The notes: a model not told the origin generated them from the sequence alone. A stretch of 64,000 bases of DNA from DSWT01 sp035420085 (GCA_035420085.1 DAOLUH010000012.1:54271-118270), one strand, 5' to 3'; positions 16,005-24,610 are shown, counted from the first letter of the stretch. Made by a program: numbers and translations.

Positions 16005-17198
16005 ATGACCGTGGAAACATTACAACGGCAATCGGATACCACCGTCACCGGCGATATTCTCATCGTTGACGATACCCCCGCCAACTTGCGCTTGCTGGCT
16101 GGCATGTTGACGGAGCAGGGCTACAAAGTCCGCCCGGCGCCCAACGGCAAGCTGGCGCTGATGGCGGCGCGCGCCGCGCCGCCCGACTTGATCCTGCTGG
16201 ATATCAACATGCCCGATATGAACGGCTACGAGGTGTGCGCCGCGCTCAAAGACGATCCGCTGACCCGCGCTATTCCCGTCATTTTCATCAGCGCGCTGGA
16301 TCAGACCGAGGACAAGGTCAAAGCCTTCACGCTTGGCGGCGTGGATTACGTCGCCAAACCGTTCCAGATCGAAGAGGTGCTGGCGCGGGTACGGACACAC
16401 CTCGCGCTGTATACTTTGCAGCGGCAACTGACGGCCGCCAATCAAGACTTGCGCGCCGCCAACGCCGAACTTGCGGCCAGCAACGCCGACCTCAACGCCT
16501 TTGCGCGCACCGTGGCCCACGACTTGAAGAATCCGTTGAGCGCCGTCATCGGGTTCAGCAGCTTGCTCGAAAGCCGTTTCACGCGCATGGAGCCGGACAA
16601 GATCGCCGATAGTTTACACCGCATCACCCGCACTGGCTACAAAATGCGCGACATTATTGATGAGTTGTTGCTGTTTGCTCGTGTGCGACAGATGGATGCG
16701 CTTGAGATCGGTCCGTTGGATATGGGCGCAATCATCGCCGAAGTGCTCACGAATCTGGAGCTGCACATCCAGGAGGCGCAGGCGGAGATCGTCATGCCTG
16801 AAACCTGGCCGGTGGCGTTGGGGTATGCGGCGTGGGTTGAGATCGTGTGGTCGAACTTCATCAGCAACGCCCTCAAATACGGCGGCGACGCCGACGCGCA
16901 CATTCCTCCCCGGCTTGAATTGGGGTTCACCCTATCTGGCCCAACGTCCTCGCCTCCCAATCCCCAATCCCTGATTACCTTCTGGATCCGCGACAACGGC
17001 CCCGGCCTCACCGCCGAAGAGCTTGCCAAAATCTTTACACCCTTCACCCGCTTCCACCAGGAAAAAGCCGAAGGCCACGGCCTGGGATTGTCCATCGTGC
17101 AGCGTATCGTCGAAAAGCTGGGCGGGCAGGTTGGCGTGGAAAGCACGGGGACGCCCGGCGAAGGGTGTACCTTCTGGTTCACCTTGCCCGCAGGTTGA
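16005..17198 (+). CDS. Receiver-histidine kinase fusion protein
   Basis: 397 residues from ATG 16005, with GGGGAGGG upstream and 32 bases after the preceding kinase. The receiver at 16-135 has D66 (ILLDINMPDMNG) and K in VAKPF. A short coiled coil (136-165) leads to HisKA with H172 (VAHDLKNPLSAVIGF). The ATPase has an N box near SNALKYGG (287), G1 RDNGPGL (329) and G2 GHGLGLS. It has no TM segment, so it is a soluble kinase, likely acting downstream of the hybrid kinase. Residues about 313-324 (PTSSPPNPQSL) are encoded by CCCAATC units, in the same ATPase loop as the array insert of its neighbour. Confidence 0.92.
   Translation: MTVETLQRQSDTTVTGDILIVDDTPANLRLLAGMLTEQGYKVRPAPNGKLALMAARAAPPDLILLDINMPDMNGYEVCAALKDDPLTRAIPVIFISALDQTEDKVKAFTLGGVDYVAKPFQIEEVLARVRTHLALYTLQRQLTAANQDLRAANAELAASNADLNAFARTVAHDLKNPLSAVIGFSSLLESRFTRMEPDKIADSLHRITRTGYKMRDIIDELLLFARVRQMDALEIGPLDMGAIIAEVLTNLELHIQEAQAEIVMPETWPVALGYAAWVEIVWSNFISNALKYGGDADAHIPPRLELGFTLSGPTSSPPNPQSLITFWIRDNGPGLTAEELAKIFTPFTRFHQEKAEGHGLGLSIVQRIVEKLGGQVGVESTGTPGEGCTFWFTLPAG
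16955..16976. repeat. CCCAATC heptamer array inside a kinase coding sequence
   Basis: Three tandem units (CCCAATC, CCCAATC, CCTGATT) just before the G1 box of the ATPase domain. Confidence 0.65.
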
Positions 17199-17232
17199 TT
17201 GCAGCCTGCCGCAGTTTTTGTTCATCAGCCTT

Positions 17233-17266
17233 GCGAAGGTTAGAAACCTTCGCAGGGTTTTTTTTG
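17233..17266 (+). terminator. Rho-independent terminator
   Basis: GCGAAGGTT and AACCTTCGC arms with a 3-base loop, then AGGGTTTTTTTT. It ends the two-kinase unit. Confidence 0.85.
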
Positions 17267-17360
17267 TTTCTCGATTCACAGAAATCTCTCAGGCATTTCT
17301 TAGAGGATTTTCAGCTAAAGCGGTTATCCTATAAACATCAATTGGAAGGGATACGCTCAC

Positions 17361-17379
17361 TGCCTCCGTCTCGGGGGCA
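17361..17379. repeat. Palindromic repeat, GCCCCCGTCTCGGGGGC family
   Basis: A TGCCTCCG / CGGGGGCA hairpin with CGCTCAC upstream, a relative of 2114-2133 and 57345-57364. Confidence 0.65.
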
Positions 17380-17407
17380 GGCGAGCTGTAGAAGAAAAGG
17401 AGGTGAT

Positions 17408-17470
17408 GTGTTATTGAGTCAATTGGATATAGACAGTCGGACCATTTGTCGGGTACTGGAAAAACGTTGA
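17408..17470 (+). CDS. Possible 20-residue leader peptide
   Basis: A GTG-initiated frame (MLLSQLDIDSRTICRVLEKR) follows AAAAGGAGGTGAT, a full-length anti-Shine-Dalgarno match. It ends 52 bases before the secreted repeat protein gene. No homologue was recognised. It may be a leader peptide or the remnant of a gene start, since the ribosome binding site is much better than chance. Confidence 0.25.
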   Translation: MLLSQLDIDSRTICRVLEKR

Positions 17471-17522
17471 ATCACTGCGGACCTTGCGCCCGGCTAAAAT
17501 AAAACTTTGCGGAGGTATGACA

Positions 17523-18530
17523 ATGTTAAGAACAAAGAAACGAATGATGATAGGGGTTGTGGGCGCTGTAGCTTTGATTGCTCTGATTGTCGGTGTCTGG
17601 GTGTTGGGAACCCCGACGACCGCGCGCGCTGCGAATAATTTGCAAGCGGTTACGCAATCGGCTATGCCCGGTTTGTTAGAAGATGGCTATCTCAACCACG
17701 GCGGTGGGTGGGACTTCCCCGGCTTCAAGGGCGGGGACATTGACTATCAGCAGTTGCTCGCCGATGCGCTTGGCATCACGGTCGCCGATCTCCAGGCTGC
17801 TTATCAAAAAGCCCGCGATGCCGCCATTGACAAGGCGGTAGAAGAAGGGCTGATCACCCAAGAACAGGCCGACGAGATGAAGGTCTGGGGTGGGTTCGGG
17901 CGTCATGGCGGTCTCGGTCGCCTGCCCAAGGGTGTCGCCAACAGCGACATTGACGAAAACGCGCTTCTCGCCAACGCGCTGGGGATCACCGTGGAAAAGC
18001 TCCAGGCCGCGCGCGAAGCCGCCAACCAGGCGGCCATCGAGCAGGCTATTGCGAAAGGCCTCATCACCCAGGAGCAAGCCGATGCCATGCAGGCTCGCAA
18101 GAACCTTCAGAGCTACCTGAATCGCGACGCCCTGCTGGCGAAGGCTCTGGGTATGTCGGTCGAGGATCTGCAATCCGCCTATGCAAAGGGCGAGACCCTC
18201 TCCACGCTGATGAAAGCGCAAGGTCTCGATGCGGCGACCGTGCGCGAAAAGTTGCAGACTGCTTACACCGAGGCGCTCGCGCAGGCGGTCAAGGATGGCG
18301 TCATTACGCAGGCGCAGGCCGACGCGATGGCGCAGGATGATCATGGCTTCGGGATGATGCCCGGCGGCGGGATGGGTATGCCGTTTGAGGGCCGCGGTGG
18401 AGGACGCGGTGGCCGCGGTGGTCACTGGGATAACCGCGCCCCTGTCGCGCCGGATAATGAAGATGATAGCTCCGGGACAGGGTATCGCACTCCACTGCGC
18501 ACTGCCCCGGTTGCAGGAAACGATGCGTAG
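17523..18530 (+). CDS. Secreted protein with 'ITxEQAD' helical repeats
   Basis: 335 residues. ATG 17523 sits 6 bases after GGAGGT; ATG 17517 is too close to it. The signal peptide is residues 1-36, ending TTARAA. Four copies of a 40-45-residue unit follow: a 'LLADALGIT(V)xxLQAA' segment, a helix, then 'GLITQEQADEM' (about residues 75, 145, 200 and 260, the last ending GVITQAQADAM). The C-terminus is Gly/Arg/Met-rich (GGRGGRGG). Similar repeats occur in secreted actinobacterial and Chloroflexota proteins of unknown function. Its context of kinases upstream and a heme-like membrane protein downstream does not settle the role. Confidence 0.8.
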   Translation: MLRTKKRMMIGVVGAVALIALIVGVWVLGTPTTARAANNLQAVTQSAMPGLLEDGYLNHGGGWDFPGFKGGDIDYQQLLADALGITVADLQAAYQKARDAAIDKAVEEGLITQEQADEMKVWGGFGRHGGLGRLPKGVANSDIDENALLANALGITVEKLQAAREAANQAAIEQAIAKGLITQEQADAMQARKNLQSYLNRDALLAKALGMSVEDLQSAYAKGETLSTLMKAQGLDAATVREKLQTAYTEALAQAVKDGVITQAQADAMAQDDHGFGMMPGGGMGMPFEGRGGGRGGRGGHWDNRAPVAPDNEDDSSGTGYRTPLRTAPVAGNDA

Positions 18531-18570
18531 TTGGTGAAATAGCCGCAACGCTGGTCCCTCTGAAAATGGC

Positions 18571-18627
18571 CACCGAGAACACAGAGAGCACAGAGAAAAA
18601 AACTCTGTGTCCTCTGTGATCTCTGTA
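18571..18627. repeat. Inverted CACAGAG-unit array
   Basis: GAGAACACAGAGAGCACAGAG and its reverse complement surround an A-rich centre. The same family is at 43463 and 58861. Confidence 0.8.
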
Positions 18628-18688
18628 GTATAATTTTGATTATCGGTGCTGCTTCATTGGGGCAATTACACTCCTTCTGTGAAAAAGC

Positions 18689-18731
18689 GACCCCGTGTAG
18701 CGCAAAGCTATCAGGGTCGTCTTTTGTTTTT
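18689..18731 (+). terminator. Terminator-like hairpin
   Basis: GCGACCC and GGGTCGT arms, with inner pairing GTAGC/AGCTA around GCAA, then CTTTTGTTTTT. It lies in the 327-base gap before 18858. Confidence 0.65.
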
Positions 18732-18857
18732 CGTGTACAATAGCACTCTCAGCAAGCTCTCAACGTTTTCTTGTCGTATTTTCAGCATAGCCTGGTATGC
18801 TTTTGTCATTAGCGTGGTGATTTACTGTCGCTAAAATTCGATTGAGGAGAAGATATA

Positions 18858-19745
18858 ATGTTGAAAGAGAAGACTCGGCGTACAAAACTCAATCTGTACC
18901 TGGATGTTGTGCTGACAGCTGCGTTTTTGATCTTGTTGAAGCCATTTGTGACCGGGATGGCGATCCACGAATGGCTAGGACTGGCCGCCGGGGTGGGGCT
19001 GGCGATTCACGCCATGCTGCACTGGCGCTGGATTGTGGGGATCACCAGGAAGTTGTTCGCCAAACTGCCGCTCAAAACCCGCGTCTATTACGCGCTGGAT
19101 GCGGCATTGCTCGCTGCTTTTGTGACGATTATTCTCACTGGCGTTTTAATGTCGCGGGTGGTGCTGCCGCTGTTGGGGTTGCGGGGCGTGGCGATCTTCC
19201 CGCTGCCGCTGGTTCACGAGTGGGCTTCGTATGCGACGCTGGCGCTGCTCGGCGTGAAGCTGGCGCTGCATTGGACATGGCTCAAGAACGCCGTGAAATG
19301 TCAACTCGGCGGGCGCGTTCTCTTGCCGCAGGGTCAGATTGCCGGTCCACAATCATCAACCCCTGTTCCCGTTGCGGTAAACCCATGCGGGAGCGCGCAG
19401 ATAATCAGCCGGCGGCGCTTCTTGCTCATCGGGTGCAGCGCCGCGTGTGTTGCCGCGCTGGCGTGTATCAACAAAAACCAACAAGCGCAAGGCGACCCGG
19501 TTGCCACGCCGACGAGCATTGCCTCTGGCGACGATAACACACTGGCCGCTGCCACCACATCCACGGCGATGGCCACCGCAGAGCCGACCGCGACGGTGAC
19601 CGCCGTTCCCACCGTCGCCCCGACAGTCCAGCGGGTAGCGACGCGCTGCCCACGGGGTATGGTCAACGATCCTTACCCTGGGCGCTGTCGCCATTACGTG
19701 GACAAAAACGGCAACGGCATCTGCGATTTATCAGAGACGGCGTAG
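18858..19745 (+). CDS. DUF4405-type heme membrane protein with internal Tat-like segment and Cys-rich tail
   Basis: 295 residues; GAGGAGAAG precedes the ATG. Residues 12-150 hold four or five TM helices with paired histidines (HEWLG, HAMLHW, VHEWASY, ALHW), as in DUF4405 and cytochrome b561-like proteins, where they bind b-type heme. A second hydrophobic segment at about 188-206 is preceded by SRRRFLLIGC, resembling a twin-arginine lipoprotein signal. A Thr/Ala linker and a C-terminal motif with four Cys/His (CPRGM...GRCRHYVDKNGNGICD) follow. It looks like a fusion of a cytochrome-like anchor with an extracellular domain. Redox function is inferred. Confidence 0.78.
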   Translation: MLKEKTRRTKLNLYLDVVLTAAFLILLKPFVTGMAIHEWLGLAAGVGLAIHAMLHWRWIVGITRKLFAKLPLKTRVYYALDAALLAAFVTIILTGVLMSRVVLPLLGLRGVAIFPLPLVHEWASYATLALLGVKLALHWTWLKNAVKCQLGGRVLLPQGQIAGPQSSTPVPVAVNPCGSAQIISRRRFLLIGCSAACVAALACINKNQQAQGDPVATPTSIASGDDNTLAAATTSTAMATAEPTATVTAVPTVAPTVQRVATRCPRGMVNDPYPGRCRHYVDKNGNGICDLSETA

Positions 19746-19757
19746 GGCACAATCCCC

Positions 19758-19795
19758 AAGACCCTAAGGGTTTCATAATCCTTAGGGTCTTTTTT
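19758..19795 (+). terminator. Rho-independent terminator
   Basis: AAGACCCTAAGG and CCTTAGGGTCTT arms with TTTTTT. It lies 12 bases after the DUF4405 gene. Confidence 0.9.
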
Positions 19796-19860
19796 GAGTT
19801 TGACAATCTTGCATCTCTGTGCTAACTTCTAGCTGGCCTACATTTTGCTCTCTTTCCCGT

Positions 19861-19889
19861 TTGACAAGCATGGCTGTCGTTATTATAAT
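19861..19889 (+). promoter_or_regulatory. Full-consensus sigma-70 promoter of the first ABC transporter operon
   Basis: TTGACA, 17 bases, TATAAT: an exact match to consensus. The first gene starts at 20147, so the transcript would have a leader of about 250 bases. Confidence 0.85.
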
Positions 19890-19893
19890 GGTA

Positions 19894-19931
19894 GTGAACC
19901 GTGAACGCTCACGTTACCGCTCACAGTTCAC
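19894..19931. repeat. Inverted GTGAAC-unit array in the leader
   Basis: GTGAACCGTGAACG pairs imperfectly with CTCACAGTTCAC, immediately after the -10 box. It may form the first hairpin of the leader RNA. Confidence 0.55.
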
Positions 19932-20146
19932 AATTCTCGGTTTGTTGGTTTGGCGCTTGGCAAGTTTGGGATTTTGACTATGATTATGGTAGCGAATCCC
20001 AATAACTTGATGTCATGGTGATGAAAAGGAGGTGCCCTATCGAGCCGATTCACGAGTGCAAAAAGCCCCACAGGTAAGACTCACACCAGTGAGATTCCAC
20101 AATGTCATCGTAAGTCACTATAACTAAGCAAGGAGGTTGAATTCAA

Positions 20147-22228
20147 ATGGAAGAGAAACGCAAGCTAACGCGGCGTGAATTTCTGCGGGTATCCACGTTG
20201 GCGACAGCGGGAGTAGCGATTACCGCGTGCACAAAGCCCACCACCGCCCCGGTTACAGAAGCCCCTAAGACAGCGGAACCGGTCAAGGCGACAGAGGCCC
20301 CCAAGCCAACCGCAACGCCTAAACCTGCGGAACCCACCAAGCCCCCTGAGCCGACCGCGACTCCTGCTCCCCGCTTCAAGGAAGCCCCGATGCTGGAGAA
20401 GTTGGTCAAGGCCGGTCAACTGCCGCCGCTGGATGAGCGGTTGCCGATGAATCCCTACATCGTTGACGTCGCCGAGAGCATCGGCAAATACGGCGGCAAC
20501 TGGCGGCGTGGTTTCAGCGGCGTCTCCGACCGCTGGGGCCCCACCAAGCTCAACGACCGGACGCTGGCCTGGTTTGATAAGAACTTGACTATGAAACCCA
20601 AGCTGCTTGAGAGTTGGGAAGTCTCGCCCGACACCAAGACCTGGACCTTCCACCTGCGCAAGGGCGTCAAGTTCTCCGATGGTGTGGAATTGACGAGTGA
20701 AAACTTCAAGTGGTTCTACGAATATCAGGTTAAAAATGCCGAACTGACCAAAACACCCCCCGCATCGCACGCCGTGCGCGGCAAAGATGGCAAGTGGATC
20801 ATTTGTGATATGGAATTCCCGGATGACTACACCGTGGTGTTGAAGTTTGCCCTGCCCAAGCCGATGTTGTTCTACGAAGGCGGTGGCACGCGCAGCATCA
20901 ACGGTTGGTTGACGCCGGGACACTACATGGCACAGTGGCACATGGACCTGACAGAGGATAAAGCGGCTTTGGAGGCCAAGATCAAGGAAGCCGGCGCCGA
21001 CAGTTGGGTCACCTACTTCAACGAGAACCGCAACCGCTTTGACCTGAACCCTGACCGCCCGCAGATTACGCCGTGGTTGATGAAAGGTTCGATGGCGGAA
21101 GAGCGCTTCGTGATGGAGCGCAACCCCTACTACTACGCCACCGACCCGGAGGGCAATCAGGTCCCCTATATTGACACTGTGACCCACCGCCTGTTCGAGA
21201 ACTCCGAGATGCTCAACATGTGGGTCATCAATGGCGAGATTGACTACCAGGCCCGCCACCTCAGTTTCGGCAACTATACGCTGTACAAGGAAAATGAGGC
21301 CAGTGGCGACTACCGGGTGCTCCTGGGCATTTCCGCTGGTCACCAGGCGCTGCAGCTCAACCTGTCCTGCAAGAATCAGCAGCTCAGCGAATTCTTCAAC
21401 ACCCGCGACGTACGTATTGCTGTCTCCCACGCCATCAACCGCGAGGAAATCAATGAGTTGGTTTGGAATGGCATGTTGAAGCCGCGCCAGTACAGCCCGC
21501 TGCCGATGTCGCCCAACTACTACCCGAAGCTCAGCAATGCCTACATCGAGTATGACCCCGATAAGGCCAACCAACTGCTCGATGCCGCCGGCTACGACAA
21601 GAAAGGCCCCGACGGGATTCGTTTGTTCCCCGATGGCACTCCTATCAGCTTCATCATTGAAGGGACGGCTGATGCGGGCACGCCGGATGAAGACTCTGTG
21701 CAACTGGTCTGCAAATACCTGCAAGCTGTTGGTATCAAGGCGACCTACAAGTACTTCGAACGCTCCTTGTATACCGAACACTACAGTGCCAACGAGATTG
21801 AGGCGGCCTATTGGGGCGGTGACCGCACGGTCCTCCCGTTGGTTCCAGGCGCTATTATCTTCCGTGGCGTGCAGCCCGACCGCCCGTGGTGTCCCGGCTA
21901 TGGCTTCTACTACTACAACCCTGAAGATGCCAATGGCGTCAAGCCGCCAGATGGGCACTTCATCTATAAGATCTGGGATATCTGGGACAACGAGGTTTCT
22001 CTGGAACCCGATCAGGCCAAGCAGAATAAACTCTTCGAGAAAATCTTGGACATCTGGGCCGAAGAGCTCCCGATGATCGGTATCTTGGGTGAGATGCCCT
22101 CGCCCACCATCGCCAAGAACGGCTTCATGAACGTTCTCCCCGGTATGCCGAATGACGACACCACCGGCGACGAACAATTCCTGCAGTCCGAGTCCTTCTT
22201 CTGGGACGATCCGGCGAAGCACAGTTAA
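20147..22228 (+). CDS. ABC transporter solute-binding protein, family 5 (peptide/oligosaccharide), system A
   Basis: 693 residues. The signal has a twin-arginine motif (TRREFLRVS) and a lipobox ending ITAC (Cys 28), so it is probably exported folded and anchored as a lipoprotein. A Pro/Thr linker extends to about 75. The SBP_bac_5 fold follows (KPKLLESWEVSPDTKTWTFHLRKGVKFSDG; RDVRIAVSHAINREEI). The family binds oligopeptides or, in thermophilic and plant-polymer degraders, oligosaccharides, so the substrate is not deducible here. AAGGAGG precedes the ATG. It is the first gene of the operon driven from 19861. Confidence 0.95.
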   Translation: MEEKRKLTRREFLRVSTLATAGVAITACTKPTTAPVTEAPKTAEPVKATEAPKPTATPKPAEPTKPPEPTATPAPRFKEAPMLEKLVKAGQLPPLDERLPMNPYIVDVAESIGKYGGNWRRGFSGVSDRWGPTKLNDRTLAWFDKNLTMKPKLLESWEVSPDTKTWTFHLRKGVKFSDGVELTSENFKWFYEYQVKNAELTKTPPASHAVRGKDGKWIICDMEFPDDYTVVLKFALPKPMLFYEGGGTRSINGWLTPGHYMAQWHMDLTEDKAALEAKIKEAGADSWVTYFNENRNRFDLNPDRPQITPWLMKGSMAEERFVMERNPYYYATDPEGNQVPYIDTVTHRLFENSEMLNMWVINGEIDYQARHLSFGNYTLYKENEASGDYRVLLGISAGHQALQLNLSCKNQQLSEFFNTRDVRIAVSHAINREEINELVWNGMLKPRQYSPLPMSPNYYPKLSNAYIEYDPDKANQLLDAAGYDKKGPDGIRLFPDGTPISFIIEGTADAGTPDEDSVQLVCKYLQAVGIKATYKYFERSLYTEHYSANEIEAAYWGGDRTVLPLVPGAIIFRGVQPDRPWCPGYGFYYYNPEDANGVKPPDGHFIYKIWDIWDNEVSLEPDQAKQNKLFEKILDIWAEELPMIGILGEMPSPTIAKNGFMNVLPGMPNDDTTGDEQFLQSESFFWDDPAKHS

Positions 22229-22243
22229 CCTGTGATGCGGCAT

Positions 22244-22278
22244 TTGGAGGGTGGGCCCCTGGTGGGTCTGCCCTCCAA
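22244..22278 (+). other. RNA stem-loop after the solute-binding protein gene
   Basis: A 15-bp stem (outer TTGGAGGG/CCCTCCAA; inner TGGGCCC with GGGTCTG including three G-U pairs) with a 5-base loop. The G-U pairs show it works as RNA rather than DNA. There is no T-run, so it more likely stabilises or partly terminates the upstream message. Confidence 0.65.
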
Positions 22279-22332
22279 TTTGCCGGAGTAGAGAGCGGAG
22301 CATGGGAAGCCGGCGCGCGATGACCGTTTGTT

Positions 22333-22372
22333 TCCTATCCCCTACTCTCTTATTCCTACTCTTTACTCCTTA
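22333..22372. repeat. CCTACTC heptamer array
   Basis: Tandem units CCTATCC, CCTACTC, TCTTATT, CCTACTC, TTTACTC lie between the solute-binding protein and permease genes. Confidence 0.65.
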
Positions 22373-22397
22373 ACCCATATTAAGGTAGAGGTGCAGC

Positions 22398-23387
22398 ATG
22401 TTAGGTTACATTCTCCGCCGTATCGGCATGATGATTCCTACTCTGATAGTCATCTCGATGCTTTCCTTTGTCATTATTCAACTTCCCCCTGGCGACTACT
22501 TAACGTCGTATGCAGCCTCGTTGCGCCAGACCGGGGATGCGGTGGACGAAGCTGAACTTGCGTCACTGCGGGAGCGATACGGGCTTGGACAGCCGATTTA
22601 TGTGCAGTATTACAAATGGATGTCCGGTATTATTTTGCGCGGCGACTGGGGACAATCTATGGAGTGGCGCAAGCCAGTAAAAGAACTGATCTGGGAACGT
22701 ATGGCGCTGACGGTGTTCCTTTCATTGATCGCCATCGCGGTGAGTTGGTTCATTGCTATTCCGGTGGGGGTGTTTTCAGCCACCCATCAATACTCAATCC
22801 CTGACTATGTCTTCTCGGCCCTCAGTTTCATCGGGGCGGGTACACCGGGTTTTATGCTCGCCATGGTGGTGATGTGGGTCGCCATGCGCCAATTCGGGTT
22901 GAATGTTGGCGGTCTGTTCTCCGAAGAATATATCCTTGAGCCGTGGAGTTGGGCCAAGTTCGTTGATATGTTGAAACACCTGTGGATTCCGGTTGTCGTG
23001 ATTGCCTTTGAAAGCACAGCCGGTAGCATCCGCACGACGCGCGCCAATGTGTTGGACGAGTTGAACAAACCTTACGTGGAGACTGCGCGCGCCAAGGGGT
23101 TACGGGAGCGCAAACTGGTCTGGAAATATCCGGTGCGGGTAGCGATGAATCCCTTTTTTAGTACCGTAGGGTGGACTTTAGCGAGCCTGGTCTCCGGTCA
23201 AACCTTAATTGCTGTGGTGCTCAGTTTGCAGACGAATGGTCCGATGATGCTGCGCGCCTTACGATCTCAGGATATGTACCTGGCCGGCAGTTTTCTGTTC
23301 TTGTTGAGCGTGCTGACCGTCATCGGTACGTTGATCTCCGATATCTTACTCGCGTGGGTTGACCCCCGCATCCGTATGGAGGGCTAA
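22398..23387 (+). CDS. DppB-type ABC permease, system A
   Basis: 329 residues. The N-terminal helix is MLGYILRRIGMMIPTLIVIS, with conserved LPPGDY and five further TM helices. The EAA loop (RAKGLRERKLVWKYPVRVAMNPF) contacts the ATPase. It forms a heterodimer with the permease starting 2 bases after its stop. Confidence 0.95.
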   Translation: MLGYILRRIGMMIPTLIVISMLSFVIIQLPPGDYLTSYAASLRQTGDAVDEAELASLRERYGLGQPIYVQYYKWMSGIILRGDWGQSMEWRKPVKELIWERMALTVFLSLIAIAVSWFIAIPVGVFSATHQYSIPDYVFSALSFIGAGTPGFMLAMVVMWVAMRQFGLNVGGLFSEEYILEPWSWAKFVDMLKHLWIPVVVIAFESTAGSIRTTRANVLDELNKPYVETARAKGLRERKLVWKYPVRVAMNPFFSTVGWTLASLVSGQTLIAVVLSLQTNGPMMLRALRSQDMYLAGSFLFLLSVLTVIGTLISDILLAWVDPRIRMEG

Positions 23388-23389
23388 AG

Positions 23390-24610
23390 ATGACAGCCAC
23401 AGAATCGCGCGACCGGAAAATTAGCTCTGCGGTGCTGGAAGAGTCCTCTGCGCCAGCGGAAGTCGTTGCGCCGCTTGCGATGACCCCAGAGGTCGCCGAC
23501 GGCGCAGCCGGGGAGGAACGGCTCTACGTTGCCGGCCAGTGGCAACTGATGTGGTGGAAATTCCGCAAACACAAGATGGCGCTCGTGGGCGCTGCCATTT
23601 TAATCGTGTTCTACCTGATTGGCGCCTTTTGTGAATTTGTCGCCCCCTACAATCCTGAAGCTTATTTCATCCGCTACAAGATGGCTCCGCCGACGCCTGT
23701 CCGCATTTTTGATGCGGCGGGCAAATTACGCGCCCCTTTTATTTACCATCGTGACCGTTCGAAAGACTTAGAAACGCTCCGTGACATTTACACGGAGAAT
23801 CCCGAAATCATGTACCCCATTCGTTTCTTTGTGAAAGGTGAGACTTACAAACTGTGGGGTATATGGGAGGGCAATATCCATCTCTTTGGATTGGCGCCAG
23901 AAGTCCAAGAGCAGGCGGTCTTCCTCGTCGGCGCCGACCGCATGGGCCGTGACCTGTTCTCGCGTCTCTGCTACGGTGCGCGCCTTTCACTCTCGATCGG
24001 TTTGATCGGCGTTTTCTTGAGCCTGGCGCTTGGGATCGTGTTGGGGGGCATCTCTGGCTACTATGGCGGTCGTATTGACACAGCAATTCAGCGGGTCATC
24101 GAGTTCATCCGCACCATTCCGACGATTCCCCTGTGGATGGCGCTGAGCGCGGCCTTGCCGGCTGACTGGCCAGTCGTGAAAATGTACTTTGGCATTACAA
24201 TCATTCTCTCGCTCGTTGGATGGACGGGGATGGCGCGGGTTGTGCGGGGGCGTTTTCTGTCTTTGCGGCAGGATGATTTTGTGTTGGCGGCGCGCTTGTG
24301 CGGATCGAGTGAGATGCGCATTATTTTGCGGCACATGGTGCCCTCGTTCTTGAGTTACATCATCGCCAGCCTGACACTCTCGATCCCTGGTCAAATTCTG
24401 GGCGAGACCGGGCTGAGCTACCTCGGTCTGGGATTGCGCGCACCAGCGATCAGTTGGGGCGTGCTGCTTCAAGAAGCGCAGAACGTCCGCTCCCTGGCGC
24501 AGGCCCCGTGGTTGTTATTTGCCCCAGCGCTTGCCGTCGTCATGACCGTTTTTGCTTACAACTTTCTCGGCGACGGTTTGCGCGATGCAGCAGACCCGTA
24601 TGCCAGATAG
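23390..24610 (+). CDS. DppC-type ABC permease with enlarged loop, system A
   Basis: 406 residues, against about 300 for DppC. After an N-terminal cytoplasmic tail and TM1 (about 65-87), some 95 residues (90-185, with FVKGETYKLWGIWEGNIHLFG) precede the GADRMGRDLFSRL motif and the five-helix permease core. The EAA loop is RLCGSSEMRIILRHMVPSF. The enlarged external loop recurs in system B and may help dock the binding protein (inference). Confidence 0.94.
   Translation: MTATESRDRKISSAVLEESSAPAEVVAPLAMTPEVADGAAGEERLYVAGQWQLMWWKFRKHKMALVGAAILIVFYLIGAFCEFVAPYNPEAYFIRYKMAPPTPVRIFDAAGKLRAPFIYHRDRSKDLETLRDIYTENPEIMYPIRFFVKGETYKLWGIWEGNIHLFGLAPEVQEQAVFLVGADRMGRDLFSRLCYGARLSLSIGLIGVFLSLALGIVLGGISGYYGGRIDTAIQRVIEFIRTIPTIPLWMALSAALPADWPVVKMYFGITIILSLVGWTGMARVVRGRFLSLRQDDFVLAARLCGSSEMRIILRHMVPSFLSYIIASLTLSIPGQILGETGLSYLGLGLRAPAISWGVLLQEAQNVRSLAQAPWLLFAPALAVVMTVFAYNFLGDGLRDAADPYAR

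Noticed and set aside
20032..20127. 31-codon frame after AAAAGGAGG
   Set aside because: Not annotated as a gene: the GTG lies inside the Shine-Dalgarno-like sequence with no spacing and the peptide resembles nothing. It is kept only as a note on the leader.
20165..22303. 712-codon open frame on the minus strand
   Set aside because: It is the complement of the binding-protein gene with a clear Tat signal and family motifs on the plus strand. High GC third positions keep the antisense frame open; no motif was found in it.
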